This document shows, piece by piece, positions 16,142-25,192 of a stretch of DNA of 36,079 bases. The notes beneath the pieces are model-generated. The model saw nothing but the letters and a program-made list of their open reading frames with translations. It ran no database searches and was not told where the DNA came from. The DNA is from an uncultured Clostridia bacterium. Lineage in GTDB: Bacteria; Bacillota; Clostridia; Oscillospirales; Ruminococcaceae. The stretch is taken from assembly GCA_947627455.1 (NCBI GenBank), contig CANQWC010000024.1, forward strand, positions 1 through 36,079. Reading direction: 5' to 3'. How positions within the stretch are numbered: position 1 is the stretch's first letter; every line of letters begins with the position of its first letter. The position numbers and the translations under genes were made by a program.

Positions 16142-18475
16142 TTAATAACTTCCGTCTTTGAGAATGTCGAACACATAGGTGTAGTGGTTTCCCGTGAGCT
16201 CTTCGTAGCGGTTGGTGTCGACGCCGTCGCAGACGATGACCGAGTTGCTTGCGGGCTCTTCGCCGAGGTGGTCGCCCGAGCAGACCCCCGGGATATTTGT
16301 TCGCTTATAGAAGCCGATGGACGTGCTCTCGCAGTTATTGCCCGCGATCAGGCCTGTTGCGGTGCAGAACTCGCGCTGGACGACGTTTGAGGACTCCTGG
16401 AAGGTCTTTATCTCCTCGGCTTCGGCGATGTCGGCAAAGACGTTTTTCCAGATCTTTGCAGAGCTTATATCGGTGCCGATGTCGGCAGGAATGTCATATC
16501 CGACCCAGAGGCCCGTGACATACTCCGGCGTGCAGCCGATGAACCAGATGTCTTTCCAGTCGTTTGTGGTGCCCGTTTTCGCGATGAGCTCGACGCCGTC
16601 AAGCTTTGCGGCGCGGCCTGTTCCTCGCGAGCTTGAAACGACAGTTTCCATCATTCGGTTCATGACATAGGCGGTGCTCTCGGAAATAACCGTTTCGCCG
16701 ATGAAGCTGTGCGAATAAATAACTTCGCCCGTGCTGTCAAGGATTCGCGAGATAAAGGTGGAATCGTGGTACTGGCCGCCGTTGCCGAAGATCTGGTAAG
16801 CGGTGACGATATCTTTAAGAATTACGCCGTTTGTGAGCGCGCCGACAGACATCGGCGAACGCTGAACGTCGGTGCTGCCGTTCTGATAGAGCGCAAGGGT
16901 GTTCAGGTGGAGCTTGTAGTAGAGCTGCTCAAAACATGCCGACGGGGTGAGCATCTCGACTATCTGGGCCGCGGTGGTGTTCAGCGAGCGCTGGAGGCAC
17001 TGATAGGTGAAGTTATACTCGCGGGTCCAGCCCGTTTTTGTGTTCGAGGTCGAATAGTTCTTCGGCCAGACGCCGTAGCCGTTCTCCATCGAGGGGTCCT
17101 CGAAGAGAAGCGGAGCATCAAGAAACTGAGACGACCAAGTGATGAGGTCCTTTTCAACCGCGAGGGAATAGGAAGCTATCGGCTTTATTGACGACCCCGG
17201 CTGGCGGACGGACTGGGTGGCGCGGTTCAGGCAGAGCGGGCTCTCTTTTTTGCCGATGCCGCCGACAACGCCTAAAATTCTTCCGTCATAGTCCATGCAA
17301 ATGAACGCGCTCTGGGGGAAGTCCTCGCTGCCGTCTTCATTAAATGTGGTGTAGTCGAGATATTTGCGCTCGAGCTCCTTCTGAATGTCGAGGTCGACGC
17401 AGGTATAAATCTCATAGCCGCCCGAGCGAAGCTTCTGATAGGCTTCGTCCCAGCTGATGCCGTATTTATCCATGAAGATATCGCAGCACTGGTTCTTTAC
17501 GGCGTCGATATAGTAGGAAGATACGTTGTCGAAGTTGTCATAGACCGAAACGGCGGTGGAATCGTAGCCCTCCTCGCTCGCCTTGTTATAGACCATGCTG
17601 CCGACAAGGTGCAGTTCCTCATTCAGGGCGATGTCGTATTCATGAGAGGTGATCGCTCCGTTGTCGAGCATCTGGTCGAGGATATACTTTTTGCGCTCAT
17701 AGTTGCTCTGAGGGTAGTCGATCGGGTCGTTGTAGGTCGGGCTCTTGGTGATGGCCGCGATGCACGCCGCCTCGCCCAAAGAAAGCTCGCTGACGTCTTT
17801 GTTGAAGTAGTAGTTTGCCGCCGCCTGAACGCCGTAGATGTTGTTGTTCAGCGGGACGAGGTTGAGATAGGTCTCAAGGATATCGTCCTTGGTGTAGTTC
17901 TTTTCAAGCTGAACAGCGCGGTAGAGCTCGCGGATCTTTCTCGCCATGCCCGAGGCAAGGCCGTCGTTAAGATCGGCGCGGTCGTCGGTTATATTCTTGA
18001 CGGTCTGCTGCGTGATGGTGGAAGCGCCGCGCTTGCTGCCCTTTGAGAATATATCCCTGACTGCGGAGAGAATGCCCTGAAAGTCAACGCCGTCATGGCT
18101 GTAAAAGCGCTCGTCCTCGGAATAAACAATGGCGTCCTGAACATACTGGGGTATGTTCTCAAGGCTGCACCAGATGCGCTTCTCGCCCTCGTTTGACATC
18201 AGGTCGTAGGTTATCCACTCGCCCTCGTCATTCTGAGCATAGATATAGGTGGTATAGTTGTTCGAGACGCTGTCGAGGGTTATCTCGCTCGTGCCCTCCA
18301 TGAGGTTCACGATATAAACCGTGAACGCCGAGCCGATTATCGTCGCCGAAAGAACGCCGACCAGAAAAACGCAGAGCAGGCACATCGCAACAGCGCCCAG
18401 AAGCTTTTTTATCGGGCGAAAGATCTTTCGGGCTATTCTTCTTGCCTTTTTTATAAAAGCGGTGAAATTTTCCAT
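16142..18475 (-). CDS. Class A penicillin-binding protein (glycosyltransferase/transpeptidase, PBP1A type)
   Basis: 777 residues. It polymerises and cross-links peptidoglycan at the outer face of the membrane. A basic cytoplasmic N-terminus and transmembrane helix (about 27-58) precede the GT51 domain, with E120-DERF and RGASTITQQTVKN (149-161) as catalytic and donor motifs. The transpeptidase motifs are S428-SI-K431, S497-L-N499 and K633-TGT. The C-terminus is a modest 140-residue extension. GGGGAG lies five bases before the ATG at 18475; another ATG four bases upstream is out of frame. It is monocistronic between a promoter at 18524-18552 and a terminator at 16113-16133. Confidence 0.95.
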   Translation of the reverse strand: MENFTAFIKKARRIARKIFRPIKKLLGAVAMCLLCVFLVGVLSATIIGSAFTVYIVNLMEGTSEITLDSVSNNYTTYIYAQNDEGEWITYDLMSNEGEKRIWCSLENIPQYVQDAIVYSEDERFYSHDGVDFQGILSAVRDIFSKGSKRGASTITQQTVKNITDDRADLNDGLASGMARKIRELYRAVQLEKNYTKDDILETYLNLVPLNNNIYGVQAAANYYFNKDVSELSLGEAACIAAITKSPTYNDPIDYPQSNYERKKYILDQMLDNGAITSHEYDIALNEELHLVGSMVYNKASEEGYDSTAVSVYDNFDNVSSYYIDAVKNQCCDIFMDKYGISWDEAYQKLRSGGYEIYTCVDLDIQKELERKYLDYTTFNEDGSEDFPQSAFICMDYDGRILGVVGGIGKKESPLCLNRATQSVRQPGSSIKPIASYSLAVEKDLITWSSQFLDAPLLFEDPSMENGYGVWPKNYSTSNTKTGWTREYNFTYQCLQRSLNTTAAQIVEMLTPSACFEQLYYKLHLNTLALYQNGSTDVQRSPMSVGALTNGVILKDIVTAYQIFGNGGQYHDSTFISRILDSTGEVIYSHSFIGETVISESTAYVMNRMMETVVSSSRGTGRAAKLDGVELIAKTGTTNDWKDIWFIGCTPEYVTGLWVGYDIPADIGTDISSAKIWKNVFADIAEAEEIKTFQESSNVVQREFCTATGLIAGNNCESTSIGFYKRTNIPGVCSGDHLGEEPASNSVIVCDGVDTNRYEELTGNHYTYVFDILKDGSY

Positions 18476-18523
18476 TCATACTCCCCTTTCACAAACACAA
18501 ACACTTCTTTTCGGGATATCGCA

Positions 18524-18552
18524 ATTATAACATATTTGGGCAAAAATGTTAA
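18524..18552 (-). promoter_or_regulatory. Promoter of the class A PBP gene
   Basis: Minus strand TTAACA (18552-18547), 17-bp spacer, TATAAT (18529-18524), 48 bp upstream of the start. Confidence 0.8.
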
Positions 18553-18590
18553 TAGGAAATCAAAAACTGTAACCTAATTTTAATATTTTC

Positions 18591-18622
18591 AAAAAAACGG
18601 CAGGAGACAGTGTCCCCTGCCG
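18591..18622 (-). terminator. Terminator of the tepA…ispH/rpsA unit
   Basis: Minus strand CGGCAGG/CCTGCCG stem extended inward by GACA/TGTC, followed by TTTTTTT (18597-18591). It lies 13 bp past the ispH/rpsA stop and is the only strong terminator seen downstream of tepA. Confidence 0.9.
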
Positions 18623-18635
18623 CCGAAAAGCAAGA

Positions 18636-20618
18636 TTACTCAGCAGCTTCCTCCGAAGTTTCCTCAGAAGCTTCCTCAACGGGCTGATCGTCCTCGGCCT
18701 CTTCAGTCGGGGCGATGAGCGCCCTGATCGAAAGGCTTACGCGCTTCTTCTCGAAGTCGCACTCGGTGATCTTGGCCTTGACAACATCGCCGACAGAAAG
18801 GAAATCTGCGACGTTGTTGACGCGCTGATCGGCGATCTGGCTGATGTGGATAAGGCCGTCGATGCCCGGGATAATCTGGGCAAATGCGCCGAAGTTGGTG
18901 ATCGAGACGATCTTTGCGTCGACAACCTGACCGAGCTCATAGTTGGCCTTGAAGATGTCCCACGGATTCTCGGACTGCTTCTTGTAGACAAGGGAGACCT
19001 TGCCGTTCTCGGTGTCGATATCCTTGATGGTGACTTCGATGTGATCGCCGACAGAGACAACGTCGGACGGATGCTTTATTCTCGCCCAAGAGAGGTCGGA
19101 CTTTCTGACAAGGCCGTCGACCCCGCCGACATCGACGAATACGCCGTAATCGGTGATCGACTTGACCTCGCCCACTACGGTCGAGCCGACGGCCGCGTTC
19201 TCAAAGAATGCGGCACGCTTTGCGGCCCTCTCCTCGGCAAGAACCTTTCTTATCGAACCGACGGCACGCTTGCGCTGCTCGTTGAGCTCGATGATTTTGA
19301 GGTTCACGGTCTGTTTTAAAAGTGTGTCAAGGCCGACGTCAGCTCTAACGCCTGTCTGAGATGCGGGAACGAATACGCGCATTCCCGATACGACGACGAT
19401 AACGCCGCCTTTGATTACGCTCTGTACGACTCCCGAAACGGTGGTATCGTTTTCAGCCGCCGCTTTGATCTCGTCATAGCCTTTCTGGGCGTCTATCTGC
19501 TTCTTCGAGAGATAGACGATTCCCTCGACGTCGTTGATCTTGGTGACAATTACGTCAATTTCATCGCCGACGGAAACGACATCTGAGGGTTTTGCGTTCG
19601 GGTCTGAGGAAAGTTCAGACTGAGGGATATATCCGGTGTGCTTAGTTCCGATATCGACGATAACTTCTGTTGCGTTGACTGCAGTGACTATGCCGCTTAC
19701 TCTCTTTCCGGTATATATTTTCTTGAAGGTCTGCTCAATTGCTTCTTCAAAGTTGAACTCCTCTTCTTTTGTCAGAATTTCGGTCATGGTTTTTTGTACC
19801 TCCTTAATAATATACGCCGGAGTTGACGCGCCGGCCGAGATCCCGAAAGATCTCGCGTGTGAAAAATCAATATCCTTTAAACCCTCGGCGTTCTCAATCA
19901 GATAACATTCGGTGTTTCGGCTGCAAATATCATACAGCTTTTTGGTGTTCGAGCTGTTACACCCGCCGACGATTATCATCATGTCGCTTTTCTTTGAAAG
20001 CTCAGCCGCTTCGGTCTGCCTCTTCAGTGTTGCGGAGCAGACGGTGTTGTAAACCGTCACCCCTTCCAGCGAATTGGCAAGGGTACTGCAATTTTCCCAC
20101 ATATCAATATTATAAGTTGTTTGTGAGAGAATTGCAACACTTTTTTTAAATTTTTCACAAGTTTTTCTTATAAGTTTCATCATTTCGTCGGCATCTGAGA
20201 AAACATGGCACTCATTTTCGGCATATCCGACAATCCCCTTGACCTCGGGATGATTCGGATCGCCCGCTATAAGTATCACATCGCCGCGTGCGGAGCACTC
20301 TTTCACAATCTGATGAATCTTTTTTACATAGGGACAGGTGGCGTCGACAACCCTCGCGCCGATATCCATGAGCTGTTCATAGACGCTCGGCCCGACGCCG
20401 TGGGAGCGGATTATTACTGTATCCGCAGTGGTAACGCCGTCAAGAGAATCTATCGCCCTGACGCCGACCCTCTCAAGATCGCTCACAACATCGGGGTTGT
20501 GAATTATCGGGCCGAGGGTGTATACCCCTGTATATTTTTCCGCGGCTTCGTATGCAAGCTTCACCGCCCTGTCGACCCCGAAGCAGAAGCCCGCGGTTTT
20601 TGCAACCTTAATATCCAT
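18636..20618 (-). CDS. ispH-rpsA: Fused IspH (HMB-PP reductase) – ribosomal protein S1
   Basis: 660 residues. Residues 1 to about 285 are 4-hydroxy-3-methylbut-2-enyl diphosphate reductase, the last step of the MEP isoprenoid pathway. All three Fe–S cysteines are present (Cys12 in GFCFGV, Cys95 in DATCPYV, Cys194 in NTVCSATLKRQ). From about 303 there are four S1 RNA-binding repeats: GKRVSGIVTAV, DTTVSGVVQSV, GSTVVGEVKSI with YGVFVDV, and GQVVDAKIVSI with FGAFAQI. An acidic tail of Glu/Thr/Ser repeats ends the protein. Such fusions are known in Clostridia. The reading frame is uninterrupted, so it is not an assembly join. The ATG at 20618 overlaps the cmk/plsC stop. Confidence 0.96.
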   Translation of the reverse strand: MDIKVAKTAGFCFGVDRAVKLAYEAAEKYTGVYTLGPIIHNPDVVSDLERVGVRAIDSLDGVTTADTVIIRSHGVGPSVYEQLMDIGARVVDATCPYVKKIHQIVKECSARGDVILIAGDPNHPEVKGIVGYAENECHVFSDADEMMKLIRKTCEKFKKSVAILSQTTYNIDMWENCSTLANSLEGVTVYNTVCSATLKRQTEAAELSKKSDMMIIVGGCNSSNTKKLYDICSRNTECYLIENAEGLKDIDFSHARSFGISAGASTPAYIIKEVQKTMTEILTKEEEFNFEEAIEQTFKKIYTGKRVSGIVTAVNATEVIVDIGTKHTGYIPQSELSSDPNAKPSDVVSVGDEIDVIVTKINDVEGIVYLSKKQIDAQKGYDEIKAAAENDTTVSGVVQSVIKGGVIVVVSGMRVFVPASQTGVRADVGLDTLLKQTVNLKIIELNEQRKRAVGSIRKVLAEERAAKRAAFFENAAVGSTVVGEVKSITDYGVFVDVGGVDGLVRKSDLSWARIKHPSDVVSVGDHIEVTIKDIDTENGKVSLVYKKQSENPWDIFKANYELGQVVDAKIVSITNFGAFAQIIPGIDGLIHISQIADQRVNNVADFLSVGDVVKAKITECDFEKKRVSLSIRALIAPTEEAEDDQPVEEASEETSEEAAE

Positions 20619-21903
20619 TGTCTTCAAGCAGCCCCGCGATCGTGCTCATTATTCTCTCGCCCGCCTCGCGAAGCTCGGTCTTAGACATTGAGGTGATTTT
20701 AAGCTCCTCGGGGCTGAGTGGCTTGCCGAACCTGACGGTTATCTTTGAGCGGAAATGTAGATGCCTCTTGAAAGAAATTCCGACGGGGTAAACGGGAACG
20801 CCGCACTTTGAAGCGATGAACGCAACGCCGCTTCTTGCGCGGCCGATTTTGCCGTCCTTTGAGCGGGTGCCCTCGGGGAAAATAGTGAGGTTATAGCCCT
20901 TTTTGATGTAGCTCTCGGCTCTGCTCAGTGAGGAAACATCGGTGGCGCTTCGCCTCGTCGGAAAGCCGTGAACAAGCTTTATCGCAAGATTGAGAACGGG
21001 GATATCGAAGAGCTCGGCCTTGGCCATGAACGATGAGATATATTTTACCCTTATCGCGATGAGAATCGGGTCGAACCATGTCTGATGGTTTCCCGCAAGT
21101 ATCACCGAGCCGCTCTTCGGGAGGTTTTCGGTGCCCTCGTATTTGATGTTGAACGCGATGTAGAACGGTATCGCAACGATGAACCTCAGCACCGCGTAGA
21201 AAGCGCGGCGGTAGAAAGGTATCACCTTGAAGGTTTTTCTCTTCGCCGCGTCGATGAGCGTCTCGATTTTGTCGACGACTTCATCGACAGACATATTCGT
21301 GGTGTCGATCTCAACGGCGTCGGCGGCCTTTTTCAGCGGCGCGGTCTCGCGGTGAGAATCGTTGTAGTCGCGAAGGTTTATGTCCTTGAGAATATCCTCA
21401 TAGACAACTGTCTGACCTTTCGCGACAAGCTCGTCATATCTGCGGCGGGCCCTCTCCTCGGCAGAAGCGGTCATGAAAACCTTGACGTCGGCGTTCGGGA
21501 GAATCACCGTGCCGATGTCGCGGCCGTCCATGATTATGTCGTTTTTCGCGGCGATATCGCGCTGGAGGCCCAGAAGAAACTCGCGAACGGCGGGAATCGC
21601 CGAGACATTTGAAGCCGCCATAGAAATCTCGGGGGTCCTGATTTGGTCGGAGACGTCTTCGCCGTTTAAAATCACGCGCTGGGCGCCGTCGATGTATTTG
21701 AGCTCGACGCTGATGTCTTTCAGAAGCGGAACGACAGCCTCGGCAGAATCTGCCGCGGCGCCGTTTCTGACGGCATAAAGCCCTATCGAGCGGTAGAGCG
21801 CCCCTGTATCGACATAGACATAGCCGAGCCTTTGAGCCAAAGTCTTCGCGATGGTGGATTTTCCCGCACCGCTCGGCCCGTCGAGTGCACAATTAAGTCC
21901 CAT
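20608..21903 (-). CDS. cmk-plsC: Fused cytidylate kinase – 1-acylglycerol-3-phosphate acyltransferase
   Basis: 431 residues. Residues 1 to about 222 are CMP kinase: P-loop GPSGAGKST at 9-17, VDTGALYRSIGL at 31-42, DGRDIGTVI at 126-134 and a LID-region RARRRYDEL. After a short hydrophobic bridge (about 236-252), the rest is PlsC, which makes phosphatidic acid at the membrane. Its acyltransferase motifs are NH273QTWFD278 (HxxxxD) and FPEGTRSKDG (342-351). Adjacent or fused cmk and plsC occur in Clostridia, always just upstream of ispH/rpsA as here. AAGGAAG lies seven bases before the ATG at 21903. The gene overlaps both neighbours slightly, implying coupled translation. Confidence 0.95.
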   Translation of the reverse strand: MGLNCALDGPSGAGKSTIAKTLAQRLGYVYVDTGALYRSIGLYAVRNGAAADSAEAVVPLLKDISVELKYIDGAQRVILNGEDVSDQIRTPEISMAASNVSAIPAVREFLLGLQRDIAAKNDIIMDGRDIGTVILPNADVKVFMTASAEERARRRYDELVAKGQTVVYEDILKDINLRDYNDSHRETAPLKKAADAVEIDTTNMSVDEVVDKIETLIDAAKRKTFKVIPFYRRAFYAVLRFIVAIPFYIAFNIKYEGTENLPKSGSVILAGNHQTWFDPILIAIRVKYISSFMAKAELFDIPVLNLAIKLVHGFPTRRSATDVSSLSRAESYIKKGYNLTIFPEGTRSKDGKIGRARSGVAFIASKCGVPVYPVGISFKRHLHFRSKITVRFGKPLSPEELKITSMSKTELREAGERIMSTIAGLLEDNGY

Positions 21904-23152
21904 TGTCAAACTTCCTTTTTCTGTTAATTATATCATAGGCGGCAGAGTAAGCCGTCGAAAATGCGATCGTGAGGTTGTAGCCGCCCGTGAAGGCGTCGCA
22001 GTCGATAATTTCGCCTGTAAAGTATAAATTCTTTACAAGCTTTGACTCCATCGAAGAGGGGCTTATCTCCTTCACCGAGACGCCGCCTCGGGTTATGATT
22101 GCCTCATCAAACGGGCGCAGCGCCTTTGGGGTCAGCGAAAAGCCTTTCAGAAAATCTATGATAGCATATCTTTGCTCTCTTGTCAAATTCGAGGAAAGCT
22201 GCGATTTATCAAGGTTTAAAAGCTCAGTGGCGAGCTCTGAAAGCTCTTTCGGCAAAAGCCTGCGGAGCATTTCGCCGAGGTTTTTTCTCGGGCTCTCTTT
22301 TATTTCGCGCTGCAAACGGAGGTCAAGCTGTTCGCGGCTCAGGGCGGGTTTTAAATCGATGACAAGCTTAAAGCCTTTACAGGCATCGATGTAGCAAGAG
22401 GCTGAAATCGCGAGCGGCCCGCCGACGCCGTAGGGCATGAACGTGAGCTCGCCGAGTTCGCTCATGAGCGGTTTTTTCGGCTTTGAGAGGTCATAGAGGC
22501 TGAGGGTGACGTTTTTGAGCGTCAGCCCCGAAAGCGCCGCGCAGAAGTCTTCTTCGGTCTCGATGGGCACCAGCGACGGGCGAACCTCGGTGACGGTGTG
22601 GCCGCACTCTCGGCAAAGAGCATAGCCGCTGCCGTCGGAACCCGTTTTCGGGTAGGACTTTCCGCCCGTTGAGAGCATCACAAAATCGGCATAAAGCGCT
22701 TCACTGCGCGTTTTGACGCCGACCGCAGCGCCGTTTTCGAGAATGATTTTTTCGGCCTTATCGCGAAAAATCTCGACGCCGAATCTATTAAGCTCGGCGA
22801 TTATTGCCTCGGCAACATCGTCGGCCTTATCGCTCACGGGGAAAACACGTCGGCCGCGCTCGGTTTTGAGCGGAACTCCCCTGCCCTCGAACCAGCTCAT
22901 GATCTTCTCGGGCGGGAAGCGGTTCAGGGCGCTGAACAGGAATTTCGGGTTGCGGGGAACGTTCTTCAAAACCTCTTCGGGCGGGCAGTTGTTTGTGAGG
23001 TTGCAGCGGCCTTTGCCTGTTATTCTGAGCTTTCGGCAGAGCTCGCGGTTAGGCTCAATTATCGCGACCCGAAGGCCCGCCTCGGCAAGGTTAGCGGCGG
23101 CAAAAGCGCCCGATGCCCCGCCGCCGATGATTACAACGTCGTATTTTTTCAC
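21893..23152 (-). CDS. NAD(P)/FAD-dependent oxidoreductase, HI0933/BaiN family
   Basis: 419 residues, full length. The dinucleotide-binding GGGASGAFAAANLAEAG (residues 10-26) and the family signature LRITGKGRCNLTNN (about 42-55) identify it. The C-terminal SVKEISPSSMESKLVKNLYFTGEIIDCDAFTGGYNLTIAFSTA closes the FAD site. The name BaiN comes from bile-acid work and later revision; the physiological substrate of most members is unknown, so no bile-acid role is claimed. The start codon is GTG at 23152, forming GTGA with the RpiR regulator's stop. Confidence 0.9.
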   Translation of the reverse strand: MKKYDVVIIGGGASGAFAAANLAEAGLRVAIIEPNRELCRKLRITGKGRCNLTNNCPPEEVLKNVPRNPKFLFSALNRFPPEKIMSWFEGRGVPLKTERGRRVFPVSDKADDVAEAIIAELNRFGVEIFRDKAEKIILENGAAVGVKTRSEALYADFVMLSTGGKSYPKTGSDGSGYALCRECGHTVTEVRPSLVPIETEEDFCAALSGLTLKNVTLSLYDLSKPKKPLMSELGELTFMPYGVGGPLAISASCYIDACKGFKLVIDLKPALSREQLDLRLQREIKESPRKNLGEMLRRLLPKELSELATELLNLDKSQLSSNLTREQRYAIIDFLKGFSLTPKALRPFDEAIITRGGVSVKEISPSSMESKLVKNLYFTGEIIDCDAFTGGYNLTIAFSTAYSAAYDIINRKRKFDNGT

Positions 23153-24018
23153 CGCTCGCCGCCGTTCTTTTCGTAGACCTCGTATTCCTCCCAGATTCTG
23201 TCAAGCTGCTCGAAATTGCGGGAAACGAGCTCTTTATTCTGAATAGAGATCGCGACAATAAGCGCGTTTATGAGGCTTAACGGCGCGACGAGAGAATCGA
23301 CAAACGAGACCATGTCGCTCTTCGCCAAAAGCGCCTTGTCGGCCTTTTGGGCGATCGGCGAGTCGTTTTGGTCGGTGATGGCTATTGACTTTGCGCCGAT
23401 GTCGCGGGCGTAGTTTATCGCCAAAACGGTTTGTTTTGAATATCTCGGGAAGGATATACCGATAAGGACGTCGCGGGAATTCATGTGCATGAGCTGTTCG
23501 TAAAGCTCGCTGCGGCTGCCCGTTTCGATGACGGTGACGTTCGTGAGCATGAATTTGAAATAATAGCCCAAAAACGACGCGAGCGCCGCTGAGCTTCTTA
23601 TGCCCATGATGTAGATGTGCTCGGCGTTGACGATGAGCTCGACCGCAGAGCTGAAATCGGAGGGGTTGGTCTCCTCAAGGGTGCGCCTGATCCTGTCGAT
23701 GTCGTGCATCAGAACGCTCTTGAAAACCTCGTCGCGGCCGAACCTGTCGACGCTTACCTCGATTCTCTGAACAGCGGTCAGGCGGGTGCGCATCTCCTCC
23801 TGAAGCGCCTTTTGCATTTCGGGATAGCCGACATAGCCGAGCTCGGACGCAAAGCGCACGACGGTTGACTCGCTTACGCCGACGGTCTCGCCGAGCTTTG
23901 AAGCGGTCATGAACGCCGCCTTGTCATAGTGAGAAAGAATATAGTCCGCGATCTTGCGATGGCCCTTTGAAAATTCGGGTATGCGCGAGCTCAAAACCGC
24001 GAAAAGATTGCCGTTCAT
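23149..24018 (-). CDS. MurR/RpiR family transcriptional regulator
   Basis: 289 residues. The N-terminal HTH_6 domain (KIADYILSHYDKAAFMTASKLGETVGVSESTVVRFASELGYVGYPEMQKAL, about 20-70) binds DNA. The C-terminal SIS domain (VNAEHIYIMGIRSSAALASFLGYYFKFML … GISFPRYSKQTVLAINYARDIGAKSIAITDQ, about 125-230) senses phosphosugars. No sugar-metabolism gene adjoins it; it is buried in a housekeeping unit, so its target is not evident. The ATG at 24018 is preceded by GGGGGAG nine bases away. Confidence 0.92.
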   Translation of the reverse strand: MNGNLFAVLSSRIPEFSKGHRKIADYILSHYDKAAFMTASKLGETVGVSESTVVRFASELGYVGYPEMQKALQEEMRTRLTAVQRIEVSVDRFGRDEVFKSVLMHDIDRIRRTLEETNPSDFSSAVELIVNAEHIYIMGIRSSAALASFLGYYFKFMLTNVTVIETGSRSELYEQLMHMNSRDVLIGISFPRYSKQTVLAINYARDIGAKSIAITDQNDSPIAQKADKALLAKSDMVSFVDSLVAPLSLINALIVAISIQNKELVSRNFEQLDRIWEEYEVYEKNGGER

Positions 24019-24024
24019 AATCAA

Positions 24025-24237
24025 TCACTCCCCCATCAGTCTTTTTAAAAGTTCGCGCATTTTATCGCGGCGGCTTTTTGTTTCATCGCGAAGGATTTTG
24101 AAGCCCTCATCGGTTTTCTCGACGATGTCGCCCTCGCGGCAGTCGGAAGGAAGCCTGTCCCTCGGAATGTCGATAAAGCCGCTGTCGGTTTCGCAAACCG
24201 CGATATCGCCCTCAAAGCGCTCAACTGTCAGTTTCAT
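24025..24237 (-). CDS. DUF3006 domain small protein
   Basis: 70 residues, opening MKLTVERFEGDIAVCETDSGFIDIPRDRLP, the typical DUF3006 beta-rich start, with a charged helical tail (TKSRRDKMRELLKRLMGE). Function is unknown. The family is repeatedly found beside ComEC-like metallo-beta-lactamase hydrolases, as here, where its start overlaps the hydrolase's 3' end by 17 bp. Two adjacent ATGs (24240 and 24237) are possible; the second has better spacing to GGCGGA. An extension to 24297 would lie inside the neighbour and is not supported. Confidence 0.82.
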   Translation of the reverse strand: MKLTVERFEGDIAVCETDSGFIDIPRDRLPSDCREGDIVEKTDEGFKILRDETKSRRDKMRELLKRLMGE

Positions 24238-25192
24238 CATTTTCCGCCTGTTCCGAAACGGCATATTCGACGCCGCTTCCGTCGGTAGTAAAAACAATAT
24301 TTCCGTTTACATCGGTTCTGAAAATATATGGCGTGTAGTCGCGCATCGCACGGACGGCTTCGCTATGCGGGTGGCCGTAGGAATTTCCCGCGCCGCACTC
24401 GATGACGACATAATCGGGGTCGACGGCCGCAAGCCAGAGCGCGCCCGATGAAGTCGAGCTTCCGTGATGGGCGGCCTTGTAGACCGTCGCGGAAAGATCG
24501 GCGCCGTCGAAAATAAGGCAGTTCTGGGCGTCCTCTTCGATATCGCCCGAGAAGAGAAAAGAGGTCTCGCCGAATTTATATTTCAGAATGACCGAGTAGT
24601 TGTTGAGGTTCTCGCCCGAATAGTCGGCGAGAGTGAAGATGAGCTTTCCGCTGCCGAAATCGACCGTCTCGCTTTTGGCGGTCTGAACCTCGCAGCCCTT
24701 GTCAAGAAGCTCGGTGAGCATTTTTTCGTATACCCGCGTGGTCGGGATATACTCGTCGGGGATCTTCGGCATGATGAATTTCCCGATTTCGATGTCTGAG
24801 CCGATTATGTCGGCCATTCCGCCCATGTGGTCGGAGTGCGGGTGGGAGACGAGCACATAGTCGAGCTGAGTTATCCCCAAAGTATCCAAATAATTCAGCA
24901 CGCGGGAGGAATACTCCTCCTCGCCGCAGTCGATGAGCATTGTGCTGCCGTCGTCGGCGATAATCAGCTCGCAGTCGCCTTGACCCACGTCGATAAAGTG
25001 AACCTGAGCGGTGCCCTCGGCGGCGGGAACAGAGATCTGTTCGGGCGGCGCGGTGTCCTCGGGAATGGTCGGGAGCTTTATATAGCCGTTTTTTAGAAGC
25101 CGATAACCGCCGATGAGAAATATCGCGAGGACTATCGCCGAGGCAAGAATCGGCGAAAAGCTTTTTGTTCTGCGGGATCTTTTTGCCGACAT
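24221..25192 (-). CDS. ComEC/Rec2-like metallo-beta-lactamase-fold hydrolase
   Basis: 323 residues. A basic N-terminus and one transmembrane helix (about 12-30) anchor an extracytoplasmic MBL domain. HFIDVGQGDCELI (65-77), the zinc motif H117-P-H119-S-D121-H122-MGG, FLFSGDIEEDA and AAHHGSSTSS are the standard landmarks. It resembles the C-terminal nuclease-like domain of ComEC without the channel domain, so it may be a secreted phosphodiesterase or nuclease; DNA uptake is not implied. TAATG overlap with the ftsK stop shows coupling. Confidence 0.9.
   Translation of the reverse strand: MSAKRSRRTKSFSPILASAIVLAIFLIGGYRLLKNGYIKLPTIPEDTAPPEQISVPAAEGTAQVHFIDVGQGDCELIIADDGSTMLIDCGEEEYSSRVLNYLDTLGITQLDYVLVSHPHSDHMGGMADIIGSDIEIGKFIMPKIPDEYIPTTRVYEKMLTELLDKGCEVQTAKSETVDFGSGKLIFTLADYSGENLNNYSVILKYKFGETSFLFSGDIEEDAQNCLIFDGADLSATVYKAAHHGSSTSSGALWLAAVDPDYVVIECGAGNSYGHPHSEAVRAMRDYTPYIFRTDVNGNIVFTTDGSGVEYAVSEQAENDETDS

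Noticed and set aside
18636-20618. IspH–S1 as an assembly artefact or frameshift
   Set aside because: The frame is continuous, all IspH cysteines and four S1 repeats are intact, and such fusions are known in Clostridia.
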